Source: Actinomadura macrotermitis (lineage in GTDB: Bacteria; Actinomycetota; Actinomycetes; Streptosporangiales; Streptosporangiaceae). Taken from it: DNA of 64,000 nt. The DNA lies in contig NZ_WEGH01000004.1 of NCBI RefSeq assembly GCF_009604375.1, forward strand, positions 248,001 through 312,000, written 5' to 3'. The translations under genes and the position numbers were made by a program. The notes under the pieces are model-generated. The model did not search any database, was not told where the DNA came from, and saw only the letters and a program-made list of their open reading frames with translations. This document shows, piece after piece, positions 1 to 9,122 of this stretch (position 1 is its first letter; each line of letters starts with the position of its first letter).

Positions 1-332
1 GCTAAAAGAAAATGTTTATCCCCATCGTCAGAGGTGACATAGGGCACGGCTTCCACCGCGAAAACAAGTATTTCGGTCACCCCCTTCGAACAACGGTTCA
101 AGTGACGAAACCGCGGCGTCGTCCAGCAAGAGGTGTTCCATGGCCGGTCCTGCCCAGAATGAGAGCGATCGCCGTCGTCGGGTGGTGGAACTCGCCGAGT
201 CCGGCAGTCCGGCCCTGTCCTCGCCGATCGGCGAGGCCGCGCCGGAGGGCGGCGGGCACCGGGTCCCTGAGCGTTCTCCGGGACCGGTGCATCCCGCCGG
301 CCGGAACGGGACGGAGGCCATCGCGCCGGCCG

Positions 333-545
333 GGCGACGACGCGGTGTACGCGTGGCCGACCGCTCAGATCGCGGCGATGGGCGCTCCGAGCGCGGTCGG
401 CATCCTGCGCCGGCGGGATCCGGCCGCCGAACGGCTGACGGTCGACGAGATCATCCGGCCTGCCACCACCCGGAACGTACCGGTCGCCGTGTTCGAGCAT
501 CTCGGTACCGCAGAACCCTGCTTACGGCACGACCTGCCGCAATGA
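333..545 (+). pseudogene. Remnant of acyl-CoA carboxylase beta (carboxyltransferase) gene
   Basis: The reading frame shows a short block typical of the C-terminal half of propionyl/acetyl-CoA carboxylase beta subunits: VYAWPTAQIAAMGAPSAVGI, followed by DEIIRPATTRNVPVA. In intact proteins about 30 residues separate the IL-R motif from the D-x-I-x-P-A-T-R block; here that linker is missing. Nothing upstream in any frame resembles the first roughly 400 residues of the family. I read it as a decayed 3' end rather than a working gene. It would have supplied malonyl- or methylmalonyl-CoA to the synthase downstream, which suggests the locus once carried its own carboxylase. The identification rests on the two motifs only. 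Confidence 0.6.
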
Positions 546-693
546 ACCCACCGAATCGATCCTCTATCCCGCGAAAGAGCCGACCCATGTCTTTCTCGAT
601 CCGTTTCTCCCGATCCCATGGCGCCGCGCCGTCGAGGGCCGGCGCGTATGAACCGGGCGCCGGCATGTCCCTCCTCATCCGGAAGGCCCGGGC

Positions 694-2019
694 ATGGACA
701 CCGAACTGACCGTCCTCCTTTTCCCCGGCCAGGGCGCCTATCGCCCCGGAGTCCTGCCAGCGCTCAGCGAGGCGTCCCCGGAGGCCGCGGCGGCCTTGGA
801 GGAGGTGGGCGCAGCGTCGGGAGGGCTGCTGGACCAGCTCGTCGCCGCCGAGCCGGGCCTGTCGCTGGCAGAGCTCGCGCGGCTGCATCCGGACGGCCTG
901 CAGCTGGGGATCTTCGCGGCCTCGGTCGCGATGTGGGCGGCCAACCAGCAGGACCTTCGCGACGACACCGTCCTGATGGGACACAGCGGCGGGGAGAACG
1001 CCGCGTTCACCTGCGCGGGCGGCTACTCCGTCGCCGACGGCACCCGGGTGCTGCTGGCCCGCAACGCCGCGCTCGCCGGCCTGAACTCCGGCGACGGCGG
1101 CATGGCCGCGCTCGGGCTGGACGCCGCGCGGACCGAGGCCCTGCTGCGGCTGGCCGACGATCCGGCCGTCGCGGTCGCGTGCCGCAACGCGCCCGGCCAG
1201 ACCGTCGTGTCCGGCCCGGACCGGGCGCTGGCACGCGTCGAGGCCCTCGCCGGGGCGCTGGAGGTGCCCTTCACCCGCCTCCACGCGCCCTTCCCTTTCC
1301 ACAGCCCCCGCATGGCCCGTGCCGTCGCCGCCTACCGGTCCGGCATCACCGGCATCCCGCAGCGCCCCCTCTCCCGTCTGGTGTACTCGCCGCTGCTGGC
1401 GCGCTTCGTCGGCGACGATGACGACCTGGCCGTTCTGCTGGCCGACCAGTTCGTCGCGCCGGTGGAACTGATGGCGGCGGTACGGAGCCTGCACGAGCGC
1501 GGTGCCCGGCACTTCGTCGAATGCGGCGTGGGCCGGGCGACGGCGGGACTGGCCGGCCAGACCGTCCCCTCGGTCCGGACCTCCACCTGGGACACCGGAC
1601 CGGAGCCGCCGCGGCCCGCCGGGGAAACCGCCGAGAGCTCCCCCGATAAGCCCGAACCGAGCCCGCGCCCCGCTCCGGCGGAGCCCGAACCAGCGGAGCC
1701 CGCTCCGGCAGAGCCCGCTCCGGCGGAGCCCGAACCGGCGGACCGCTCCGAAAGCGCGGAGCCGGGCGACGTCCTGCAGACCCTGCGTGAGCTCTACGCC
1801 GAGTCCCTGGAGTACCCGGTCGAGGCGTTCGAGGCCGGCGCCGACCTCGAGGCCGATCTCGGCATCGACTCGCTCAAGCAGACCACCCTGCTGACCAAGG
1901 TCGCCGAACGGTTCGGCCTGTCCACCGACGACGAGGTGAACATCGCCGACCATCCGACACTGGAGGCCGTCGCCGAGGCGGTCCGGAGCCGGATGACCGC
2001 CGACGAGGGCGAGGGGTGA
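694..2019 (+). CDS. AT-ACP didomain: malonyl-CoA transacylase fused to acyl carrier protein
   Basis: Residues 1-310 form a FabD-like acyltransferase. They have the N-terminal LFPGQGAY motif, the nucleophile elbow GHSGGE (Ser98) and a histidine in FPFHSPRM (His203). A linker of about 60 residues rich in Pro, Glu and Ala follows, with repeated PAEP units near residues 325-350. The C-terminus (about 365-441) is an acyl carrier protein with DLGIDSLKQTT, where Ser393 is the phosphopantetheine site. The start is an ATG with GGAAGG seven bases upstream. The next gene, the megasynthase, starts six bases after the stop, so the two are translationally coupled. The megasynthase has no obvious AT or ACP of its own, so this protein probably loads and carries the chain for it. 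Substrate choice (malonyl or methylmalonyl) was not determined. Confidence 0.9.
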   Translation: MDTELTVLLFPGQGAYRPGVLPALSEASPEAAAALEEVGAASGGLLDQLVAAEPGLSLAELARLHPDGLQLGIFAASVAMWAANQQDLRDDTVLMGHSGGENAAFTCAGGYSVADGTRVLLARNAALAGLNSGDGGMAALGLDAARTEALLRLADDPAVAVACRNAPGQTVVSGPDRALARVEALAGALEVPFTRLHAPFPFHSPRMARAVAAYRSGITGIPQRPLSRLVYSPLLARFVGDDDDLAVLLADQFVAPVELMAAVRSLHERGARHFVECGVGRATAGLAGQTVPSVRTSTWDTGPEPPRPAGETAESSPDKPEPSPRPAPAEPEPAEPAPAEPAPAEPEPADRSESAEPGDVLQTLRELYAESLEYPVEAFEAGADLEADLGIDSLKQTTLLTKVAERFGLSTDDEVNIADHPTLEAVAEAVRSRMTADEGEG

Positions 2020-2025
2020 GCCGTC

Positions 2026-5000
2026 GTGCCTGATTTCCGCGGCAAGGTCGTCCTGGTGTCCGGCGGCGGCCGGGGCGTCGGCAAGACCATCAGCCGCCGG
2101 TTCGCGCTGGCCGGAGCCCAGGTGTTCGTCAACTGGTTCCATTCCGGTGACGAGGCGGAACGGACGGTGCGGGAGCTGCGCGCCGAGGGCGCCGACGTGG
2201 AGTCGCTGCGCGGTTCGGTCGCCAAGCCCGAGCACGTCCGGCGCATGCTCGACCAGGTGGGCCGGCGGGCCGGCAGGCTGGACGTCCTGGTCAACAACGC
2301 GGCCGCCAGGTGGCTGCGGCCCATGGAGGAGCTGACCGAGCGCGAATGGACGCGGACCTGGCGGACCTGCGTGCAGGGCACGGTCGATCTCTCGCTGCAA
2401 GCCGCCGGGATCATGGACGGCGGCGCCGTCGTCAACCTGTCGTCCATCGGCGCCACCATGGTCATGGGGAACTACGCGGCCGTCGGCGTCGCCAAGGCGG
2501 CGGTGGAGGCGGCCACCCGCTATCTGTCGGTGGAACTGGCGCCCGCGGGCATCCGCGTCAACTGCGCCTCCAGCATGCCGGTCGACGGCGAGGTGCTCGG
2601 CCTGTTCCCCGACCACGACCGGTTCCGGCGGGTGGTGGAGGAGGCGGCGCCGCTCGGCAGGCTGGTGACCGCCGAGGAGTACGCGGACCTGGTGCTCTTC
2701 CTCGCCTCCCCGCAGGCCGCCATGATCACCGGTCAGACGGTGCTGGTCGACGGGGGGCTGTCGCTCGGCGCGCCGCTGCTGACCCCGCCCGCCTACCGGC
2801 ACGCCGCGCCGGAGGCCGCCGCCGGACCCCGGGCCGGTCAGGACGACGCCGCCGCGTCCGGCGAGGAGGAGATCGATGCCGGCGAGGCCGTCGCGATCGT
2901 CGGCATCGGCGCGGTCGTCCCCGGCGCCGCCGATCCCGGTGCGTTGTGGCGGCTGCTCCAGGCGGGCGAGCCGGTCTTCCGCGAGCCCGGCGAGCGCTGG
3001 TCCCTGGCCGCCCACCACTCGGCGGACCCCGACAGCCCCGACCGCAACTACGCCTCCGCCTTCGGCTTCGTCACCACGCGGGTGGACGAGGCGACCCGCG
3101 AAGAGGACTACACCACCGCCTGGCTGCGCACCGCACTCGGCCAGGCGTGGCACGACCGGACGGCGCGAACCGGCGACAGGGTCGCGCTGCTGGTCGGGGC
3201 GACGCCCGATGGCAGCCAGCATCTGGAGGAGTCCGCCGTCCTGGCCGCGATCCGCGACCTGCTCGCCGACCACCCGGGCGGCGGGGAACTGGCCGGCATC
3301 GCCGAACGGCACCTCAAGCACGCCCGCACCCGGCCCGAACGCAGCCTGCCGCACGTCAGCGTCCGGGACGCCGCGGATTCGCTGCTGCCGCCCGGCATCG
3401 ACACGCTGACGGTCGACACGGCCTGCAGCTCGTCGCTGTACGCGGTCGACCTCGGCATGCGCCGGCTGCGCTCGGGAGCCTGCGACATCGCCGTCTGCGG
3501 CGGGACCTTCGCGGTCACGCCCCGCGTGATGACACTGTTCTCGAAGCTGAAGGGGCTCAGCGAGACCGGCGGCCTGCACGCCTTCAGCGAGGAGGCGGAC
3601 GGCACGCTGTTCTCCGACGGCGCCGCCGTCGTGGTGCTGAAGACCCTGGAGCGGGCCCGCGCCGACGGCGACCGGATCCACGGGGTCATCACCGGCATCG
3701 GGATCTCGTGCGACGGCAAGGGCAAGGCGATCTACGCGCCGAACGGCGACGGGCAGGTCCTCGCCCTACGGCGCGCCTACCGTGGCGGACGCGATCCCGC
3801 CGACACCGGCTGGACCGTGGCGCACGGTACCGGAACACCCGCCGGCGACCTCGTCGAGATCGGTTCCCTCAAGGACATGTTCCACGGTCCCGGGCGCATG
3901 GCCGTCACCTCCAACAAGTCCCTTATCGGACATACCGGCTGGTCGGCCGGGGTCGTGTCGCTCATCCACCTCCTCCTCGGCCTCGAGCAGGAGCGCATCC
4001 CCGCCCAGCGCCCGCCGGCCCGGCCGCCGCGCTCCTGGGACCTGCCGCACGGCATGCGCATCCCCGGCGAACCGGTGCCCTGGCCCGCCCGCGGCCGGTA
4101 CCGGCCGCGCCAGGGCGGCGTCAACTCCTTCGGCTTCGGCGGCACCAACGCGCACGCGGTCGTCACCGAGCCGCACCCCTCCCTGCGTCCCGCTCCGCAT
4201 CCCGCCAAGGACGACGATCCCGTTGTGGCGGTCGGCTGGAACGCCGTCCTGCCCGGCGCCCCCGGCCGGGAGGAGATCGCCCGCTGGCTGGACGGCGGGA
4301 CGCCCGGCTGGCCCGCCCGCTTCCGCGAACTGCCCGAGGTCCCCTTCCGCATGTTGCCCATGCCGCCGGGCGGCCAGGACCGCATCGACGCCGTGCAGCG
4401 CCTGGCGCTGCTGGCGGCCGACGGCCTGCGCGACCGGCTGGGCGGCGTCTGGGACGCCCTGGGCGACACCGCCGGCGTCATCGGGGCGCACACCGGCCTC
4501 ACCCACCACGCCTGCGGGTACGCGCTGCGCTGCGCGCTGGCCGGGCTCGGCGCCGCGCTCGACGCGGAGCCCGGTGCGAGCCCGCAGGCCAGGGCGGCGT
4601 TCGCGGAGCTGACCGAACTCGCCACCACCGGCATCGACGCGCCGACCGAGGACTCCTACCCGGGCTCCGCGCCGGGGCTGGCACCCGCGCGGGTGGCCAT
4701 GGCGCTGGACGTCCACGGGCTCACGATGGGCATCGACAGCGGGACCGCCTCGGGCATCGACGCGCTCGCCGTGGCCTGCGACTACCTGCGTTCGGGTGAT
4801 CTCGACCTCGCCCTGGTCGTGGCCGTGAACGGCAACGCCCGGCCCTCCTGGGAGGACCTGGTCCGCCCGGCGCTCGGCCCCGGCGCGGACGGGCTCGCCG
4901 AAGGCGCGCTGTGCCTCGCCCTGACCCGGCGGAGCATCGCCGAACGCTTCGACCTCACCCCCCTGGGACGGATCGAGCCGGGTGGCGGCGAGCAGGCCGA

Positions 5001-7575
5001 GGCCACGGCACCGCCGCCGGGTCCCAGCCTTCTGGCGGCCGATTCGGCGTTCACCGTGCTCGGGCACCTGCTCCGGCGGCAGAGCGCGTCGCTGGCCTGG
5101 ACCGATCCCCTCACCGAGCGGACCGCGCGCCTGACCGTCACGGCCTCGGAGCCCGCTCACGAGCCCGCCCGGCGATCCGCCGCGGAGGAGACCGTCGCAC
5201 GTTTCACCGTCGAACTCCATCCTGTTCCGGCGGAGCGGGCCGGGCGGACCGTGCCCCTCTTCCCCGACGACTGCGTGATCCTCACCGACGCCCCCGCCGC
5301 GCTCACCGACCGCATGCCGCCCGGGCGCCACCTGACGCTCTCGGCGGCGTCCGAGGCGGGTCCGGCCCTCGCGTCGCTTCCCTGGCGGCCGCGCCACCTG
5401 CGGATCGTGGCGACGACCGCGGCCACCGAGCGGCTCATCGACCTGCACGACCTGGCGTTCCTGACGGTCAAGGAACTGTTCGACGACCTGGCGGGCGGAA
5501 GCACGGCCATCGTGCTGTGCGACGCGATCGAGCGAGAACTGCCCGCCGCCGCGGCAGGAATGTTCACCGGCTTCGTCAAGACCCTCGCCTGCGACTGGCC
5601 CGAAGCCGACCTGCTCTGCCTCGTCACCGGCACGCCGCACCCCACCGACGCGCTGCGCGAACTGGAGGAGGAACTGGGCGCCCAGCGCGCCACCCCCGTC
5701 GTGGTGCACCCCTCCCCCGGACAACGGCAGGAGACGCGCCTGATCCCGCTGACCGCCCCGGACGAGCCCGCGCCGCCGCTGGAGTCCTCCAGTGTCGTGG
5801 TGGCCGTCGGCGGCTCGCGCGGCATCACCGCCGAGCTGCTGAAGGACCTCGCCGAAGAGGCACGGCCGCGGATGTGGATCCTCGGCAGCAGCCCGATCGG
5901 CGACGAACCCGACCCGGCGGAGGCGGCCGACCGGGCCGGCTACATCAAGCAGGCCCGCGACCGCGACCCGGAACTCTCCATCCCCGAGGCGGTCTCGCAA
6001 TACGATCGCCTGCGCGCGCTCGGCGACTCCCGGCGCAGTCTGGCCGCCTTGGCCGACGTCGCCGGAAAGGACAGGGTCACCTACCTGACCTGCGACGTCC
6101 GCGACCGCGCAGCGGTCGGCCGCGCCGTTGAGCGGATCCACGCCGAGACGCCGCACATCGACCTGCTGTTGTTCGCGGCCGGAGCCAACCGGCCCGCCGA
6201 GACACCCCGCAAGCCGTTCGATGACTTCCGGCGCGTCCGCGACATCAAGGTCCGCGGGCACCACAACCTGACCGAGGCGCTCGCCGACCGGCCGCCCGCG
6301 CGCTGGATCAACTTCGGGTCCATCGCCGCGCTCGCCGGCCAGCCCGGCGAACTCGACTACGCCGCGGCGAACGACTACCTCGCCACCGCCGCCTGCCAGG
6401 CGAACGCGCGCGGCCAGGACCACTTCACCATCGGCTGGCCCGTCTGGCGCGACACCGGACTGGCCTCCGACCCGATGCTGCAACGGCGGCTCGCCCGCAC
6501 GGGACTCTCCCGGATCACCACCGAGGAGGGCGTCCGGCTCTTCCGCGCCGAGCTCGCCGACGCCCCGCACCCGCCCTACACCGTGCTGCTCGGCCCAGGG
6601 GACATGGCCGTGGTCGGGCAGCGGTTCCCCGGCCTCCGCACCGACACTCCCCGCACCTACCCGCTGCTGGGACCGGGGCCCTTCCCGTCAGGCGATTCGG
6701 CGACCCTCGACTGCTCCATCGACGTCGGCCGCCACCCCTACCTGATGGACCACCTCGTGGACGGCCGGCCCACGGTGCCCGGCACCTTCCTGGTGGAGAT
6801 GGCGGTGGAGGCGGCCACCACGCTGCACCCGTCGCTGGTGCCGGTCGCGGTGCTCGACGGCGAGTTCACCCACTTCGTGAAGACGCACCCGCGCCACGGG
6901 GACGCCGCCTTCCGGATCGGGCTCGAGACGATCGCCGACGACCCGGCCGAAACCCGGGTCGCCGTCACCTTCAGCAGCGATGTCCGGACCCCCTCCGGCG
7001 AGGTCCTGGAAGCCGACCGCGTCTACACCACCTGCACGGTCGTGCTCGCCCCGGCGGCCGAACCGGCGTCCGCGCCCGTCCCGCTGCCACCGGCTTCGGC
7101 GGAATCCCTTCCGGACCCCTACTACCTGCCCAACGGCTCGATCGCGCTCACCGGACCCTTCGTCACCACTGACGCCGCCGCCGTGTACGACGGGCACGCC
7201 TATGGACGGTTCCGCCTGCCGTCCGAGCTGTCCGACCTCCCCTTCCACGCCTTCCACACCCCCGCGTTCCTCTTCGACGCGCTGGCCAGGATCTCGGTCC
7301 TGAACGCCCGCACGCCGCGGGGAATCCCCGTCTTCGCGCTGAAGTCCTTCCACCGGGTGACCTTCCACCGGCCGGGTCCCGACGCCGAAGTGGCCGCGGC
7401 GGCGCCCGTCCACCTGCTCAGCACGCCGGAACCCGCCCCGGCCGGCACCGGCCCTTCCGAAGACGCCGCCTTCCGTTGTACCGCCGTCTCGGATACCGGG
7501 GCCGTGCTCGTCAGCATCGACGGTCTGCGCGGTCACCCCAAGGGCGAGGCCCCGTCCCCCAATGATCACCAGTAG
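2026..7575 (+). CDS. Iterative FAS/PKS-like megasynthase, ER(FabL)-KS-CLF-KR-DH
   Basis: 1849 aa. Residues 1-245 are a short-chain reductase with SGGGRGVG for NAD(P) binding, NNAA, and Tyr150-x6-Lys157. That spacing is the enoyl-reductase pattern of FabL/FabI, not the Y-x3-K of ketoreductases. Residues 285-715 are a ketosynthase with DTACSSS (Cys467), HGTGTP (His600) and NKSLIGH (Lys631, His636). Residues 735-1010 resemble a second ketosynthase but read DSGTASG where the Cys should be (Thr907 region), so this is a chain-length-factor-like domain. About 1255-1510 is a ketoreductase (VGGSRGI, Tyr1445 in YAAANDY). About 1550-1849 is a hot-dog dehydratase with HPYLMDH (His1570) and a C-terminal partner fold. 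The KS-CLF order recalls PUFA synthases (PfaC), but the reductase type and order differ. Start is GTG after GAGGGGTGA. The product is unknown. Confidence 0.85.
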   Translation: MPDFRGKVVLVSGGGRGVGKTISRRFALAGAQVFVNWFHSGDEAERTVRELRAEGADVESLRGSVAKPEHVRRMLDQVGRRAGRLDVLVNNAAARWLRPMEELTEREWTRTWRTCVQGTVDLSLQAAGIMDGGAVVNLSSIGATMVMGNYAAVGVAKAAVEAATRYLSVELAPAGIRVNCASSMPVDGEVLGLFPDHDRFRRVVEEAAPLGRLVTAEEYADLVLFLASPQAAMITGQTVLVDGGLSLGAPLLTPPAYRHAAPEAAAGPRAGQDDAAASGEEEIDAGEAVAIVGIGAVVPGAADPGALWRLLQAGEPVFREPGERWSLAAHHSADPDSPDRNYASAFGFVTTRVDEATREEDYTTAWLRTALGQAWHDRTARTGDRVALLVGATPDGSQHLEESAVLAAIRDLLADHPGGGELAGIAERHLKHARTRPERSLPHVSVRDAADSLLPPGIDTLTVDTACSSSLYAVDLGMRRLRSGACDIAVCGGTFAVTPRVMTLFSKLKGLSETGGLHAFSEEADGTLFSDGAAVVVLKTLERARADGDRIHGVITGIGISCDGKGKAIYAPNGDGQVLALRRAYRGGRDPADTGWTVAHGTGTPAGDLVEIGSLKDMFHGPGRMAVTSNKSLIGHTGWSAGVVSLIHLLLGLEQERIPAQRPPARPPRSWDLPHGMRIPGEPVPWPARGRYRPRQGGVNSFGFGGTNAHAVVTEPHPSLRPAPHPAKDDDPVVAVGWNAVLPGAPGREEIARWLDGGTPGWPARFRELPEVPFRMLPMPPGGQDRIDAVQRLALLAADGLRDRLGGVWDALGDTAGVIGAHTGLTHHACGYALRCALAGLGAALDAEPGASPQARAAFAELTELATTGIDAPTEDSYPGSAPGLAPARVAMALDVHGLTMGIDSGTASGIDALAVACDYLRSGDLDLALVVAVNGNARPSWEDLVRPALGPGADGLAEGALCLALTRRSIAERFDLTPLGRIEPGGGEQAEATAPPPGPSLLAADSAFTVLGHLLRRQSASLAWTDPLTERTARLTVTASEPAHEPARRSAAEETVARFTVELHPVPAERAGRTVPLFPDDCVILTDAPAALTDRMPPGRHLTLSAASEAGPALASLPWRPRHLRIVATTAATERLIDLHDLAFLTVKELFDDLAGGSTAIVLCDAIERELPAAAAGMFTGFVKTLACDWPEADLLCLVTGTPHPTDALRELEEELGAQRATPVVVHPSPGQRQETRLIPLTAPDEPAPPLESSSVVVAVGGSRGITAELLKDLAEEARPRMWILGSSPIGDEPDPAEAADRAGYIKQARDRDPELSIPEAVSQYDRLRALGDSRRSLAALADVAGKDRVTYLTCDVRDRAAVGRAVERIHAETPHIDLLLFAAGANRPAETPRKPFDDFRRVRDIKVRGHHNLTEALADRPPARWINFGSIAALAGQPGELDYAAANDYLATAACQANARGQDHFTIGWPVWRDTGLASDPMLQRRLARTGLSRITTEEGVRLFRAELADAPHPPYTVLLGPGDMAVVGQRFPGLRTDTPRTYPLLGPGPFPSGDSATLDCSIDVGRHPYLMDHLVDGRPTVPGTFLVEMAVEAATTLHPSLVPVAVLDGEFTHFVKTHPRHGDAAFRIGLETIADDPAETRVAVTFSSDVRTPSGEVLEADRVYTTCTVVLAPAAEPASAPVPLPPASAESLPDPYYLPNGSIALTGPFVTTDAAAVYDGHAYGRFRLPSELSDLPFHAFHTPAFLFDALARISVLNARTPRGIPVFALKSFHRVTFHRPGPDAEVAAAAPVHLLSTPEPAPAGTGPSEDAAFRCTAVSDTGAVLVSIDGLRGHPKGEAPSPNDHQ

Positions 7576-7715
7576 CGCCGGCCTGACGAGTCCATGGCGA
7601 AGGCGGCGGGGGACCATGATCTGATCCGCCGGCGCCTTCTGCGCCACCCGCCCGGCCTGGACCTGGCCCCCATCATCGAGCGCGCGACTCCCAAGGTCTC
7701 GTGACCTCGGGGGCG

Positions 7716-9122
7716 TCAGAACCGCCAGGTGACCTTGATGACCGTGCCGCGGGGCGCCCTGGTCCCGGCGGCCGGGATCTGCCTGACGACGCGCCCGCCT
7801 TCGCTGGAGACGTCGGGCAGGACCAGTCCCGCATCGGCCGCGGCGCGCCGTGCCGCCAGTTCCTGGAGCCCGCGGAGGTCGGGGACGATGACCTTCTGGG
7901 AGGCGGCCGTCCGCCTGGCCGAGGGCGAGGCGGCGGGTGACGCGGGCCCGGTGGGGTCCACGCCCGAGCCGCTCTCGCCCGGCAGGCCCTGGCTGTCGGG
8001 CGAGGGCATCTCGGAGGCCGCGCCGTCGTCATCGCCGTCGCCGAGCTGCTGATAAGCGGCGTAGCCGCCCCCGGCGAACAGGACCACGAGAACGGCGGCC
8101 GCCAGGCCCCGCAGCAGCCGCCGGCGCCGGCCGGAGCGCGGGGCCTCTGGACCGGCGGCGACCTGCGCGCCGCCCGGAAGGGCCCCGGCGCGCGTCGCGG
8201 ACGCGCCGCCACGGGGAGCGGTGACGTTCAGCGCGGCGGCGTGGGTGCGGCCCTCCGCGAGGAGCCCGTCGGCCGAGGTCCGCCGCTCGACCTCGGACGC
8301 GGCCGGCTGCCCGTCCTGGCCGAGCAGCCGGTGCAGCAGTCCCATCGAGGTCGGGCGTTCGGCGGGGTCCTTGGCCAGCGCCTGCGCCACCAGATCGCGC
8401 AGCAGGCCGTCCAGCCCGCCCAGCGCGGGCTCGCCGTGCAGGATCCGGCCCATCACCGCCGGGATGGTGTCCTGGCCGAAGGGCGGCGTGCCGTTGGCGG
8501 CGAACGCCATCGTCACGCCCCAGGCGAACACGTCGGCGGCCGGGCCGACCGGCACGCCGCCGCCCATCTGCTCGGGGGCCATGTAGGCGGGGGTGCCGAC
8601 GACCCCGCTGGTCACCGTGGCCGCCGCGTCCAGGGCCTTGGCGATCCCGAAGTCGATCACGCGCGGGCCGTCGCCGCCCAGCAGGACGTTGTGCGGCTTG
8701 AAGTCGCGGTGGACCAGGCCCGCCTGGTGGATCGCCACCAGCGCGGTGGCCGTGCCGATCGCCAGGCGCTCCAGCGCCCCGTCGGCCATCGGCCCGTCCT
8801 CGGCGACCGCCCGGCTCAGCGACGGCCCCTCGACGTACTCGCTGACGATGTAGGGGCGGTCGCCGGCGAGGTCGGCGTCCAGCACCTGCGCGGTGCAGAA
8901 GCGCGCCACCCGCTTCGCGGCGGCCAGCTCCTGGACGAAGCGCCTGCGCTGCGCCGAGTCCTGCTCGGGATGCGCGTGCAGCAGCTTCACCGCCACGCGC
9001 CTGCCCTCCGGGTCCTCGCCCAGCAGCACCACGCCCTGGCCGCCCTGCCCCAGCCTGCCGAGCATCCGGTACCGCCCGAGCCGTTCCGGGTCCTCCGGGC
9101 GCAGGGGGGAAGTGTTCGTCAA
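7716..9122 (-). CDS. Membrane Ser/Thr protein kinase with C-terminal PASTA domain
   Basis: 468 aa. Residues 18-270 are a Hanks-type kinase: glycine loop GRLGQGGQG, ATP lysine Lys46 (VAVKLL), catalytic loop HRDFKPHN (Asp140), DFG at 157-159 and APE in YMAPEQ. A low-complexity juxtamembrane region follows. Residues about 338-357 are a single membrane span after a run of arginines. The outside part has an acidic Ser/Pro-rich linker and one PASTA module (411-468, VIVPDLRG to IKVTW). PASTA kinases of actinomycetes sense cell-wall fragments or lipid II; which signal this one sees is not known. The gene is convergent with the megasynthase, with 140 bases between the stops, and stands alone. It may have nothing to do with the lipid locus. 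Confidence 0.93.
   Translation of the reverse strand: MTNTSPLRPEDPERLGRYRMLGRLGQGGQGVVLLGEDPEGRRVAVKLLHAHPEQDSAQRRRFVQELAAAKRVARFCTAQVLDADLAGDRPYIVSEYVEGPSLSRAVAEDGPMADGALERLAIGTATALVAIHQAGLVHRDFKPHNVLLGGDGPRVIDFGIAKALDAAATVTSGVVGTPAYMAPEQMGGGVPVGPAADVFAWGVTMAFAANGTPPFGQDTIPAVMGRILHGEPALGGLDGLLRDLVAQALAKDPAERPTSMGLLHRLLGQDGQPAASEVERRTSADGLLAEGRTHAAALNVTAPRGGASATRAGALPGGAQVAAGPEAPRSGRRRRLLRGLAAAVLVVLFAGGGYAAYQQLGDGDDDGAASEMPSPDSQGLPGESGSGVDPTGPASPAASPSARRTAASQKVIVPDLRGLQELAARRAAADAGLVLPDVSSEGGRVVRQIPAAGTRAPRGTVIKVTWRF

Noticed and set aside
451..3681. 1076-aa open frame on the minus strand opposite the AT-ACP and KS
   Set aside because: It is Gly/Arg/Val-rich with no domain, runs across two well-identified genes and has no ribosome site; it is a high-GC shadow.
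3766..6570. 934-aa minus-strand open frame under the megasynthase
   Set aside because: Same kind of shadow; the plus-strand protein carries clear KS, CLF and KR motifs here.
7594..7704. 36-aa frame MAKAAGDHDLIRRRLL... after the megasynthase
   Set aside because: Too short, no ribosome site, no motif; it may be a relic but cannot be supported.
7716..9122. The PASTA kinase as a regulator of the lipid locus
   Set aside because: Only proximity supports this; it has its own promoter region and the opposite orientation, so I did not claim a link.
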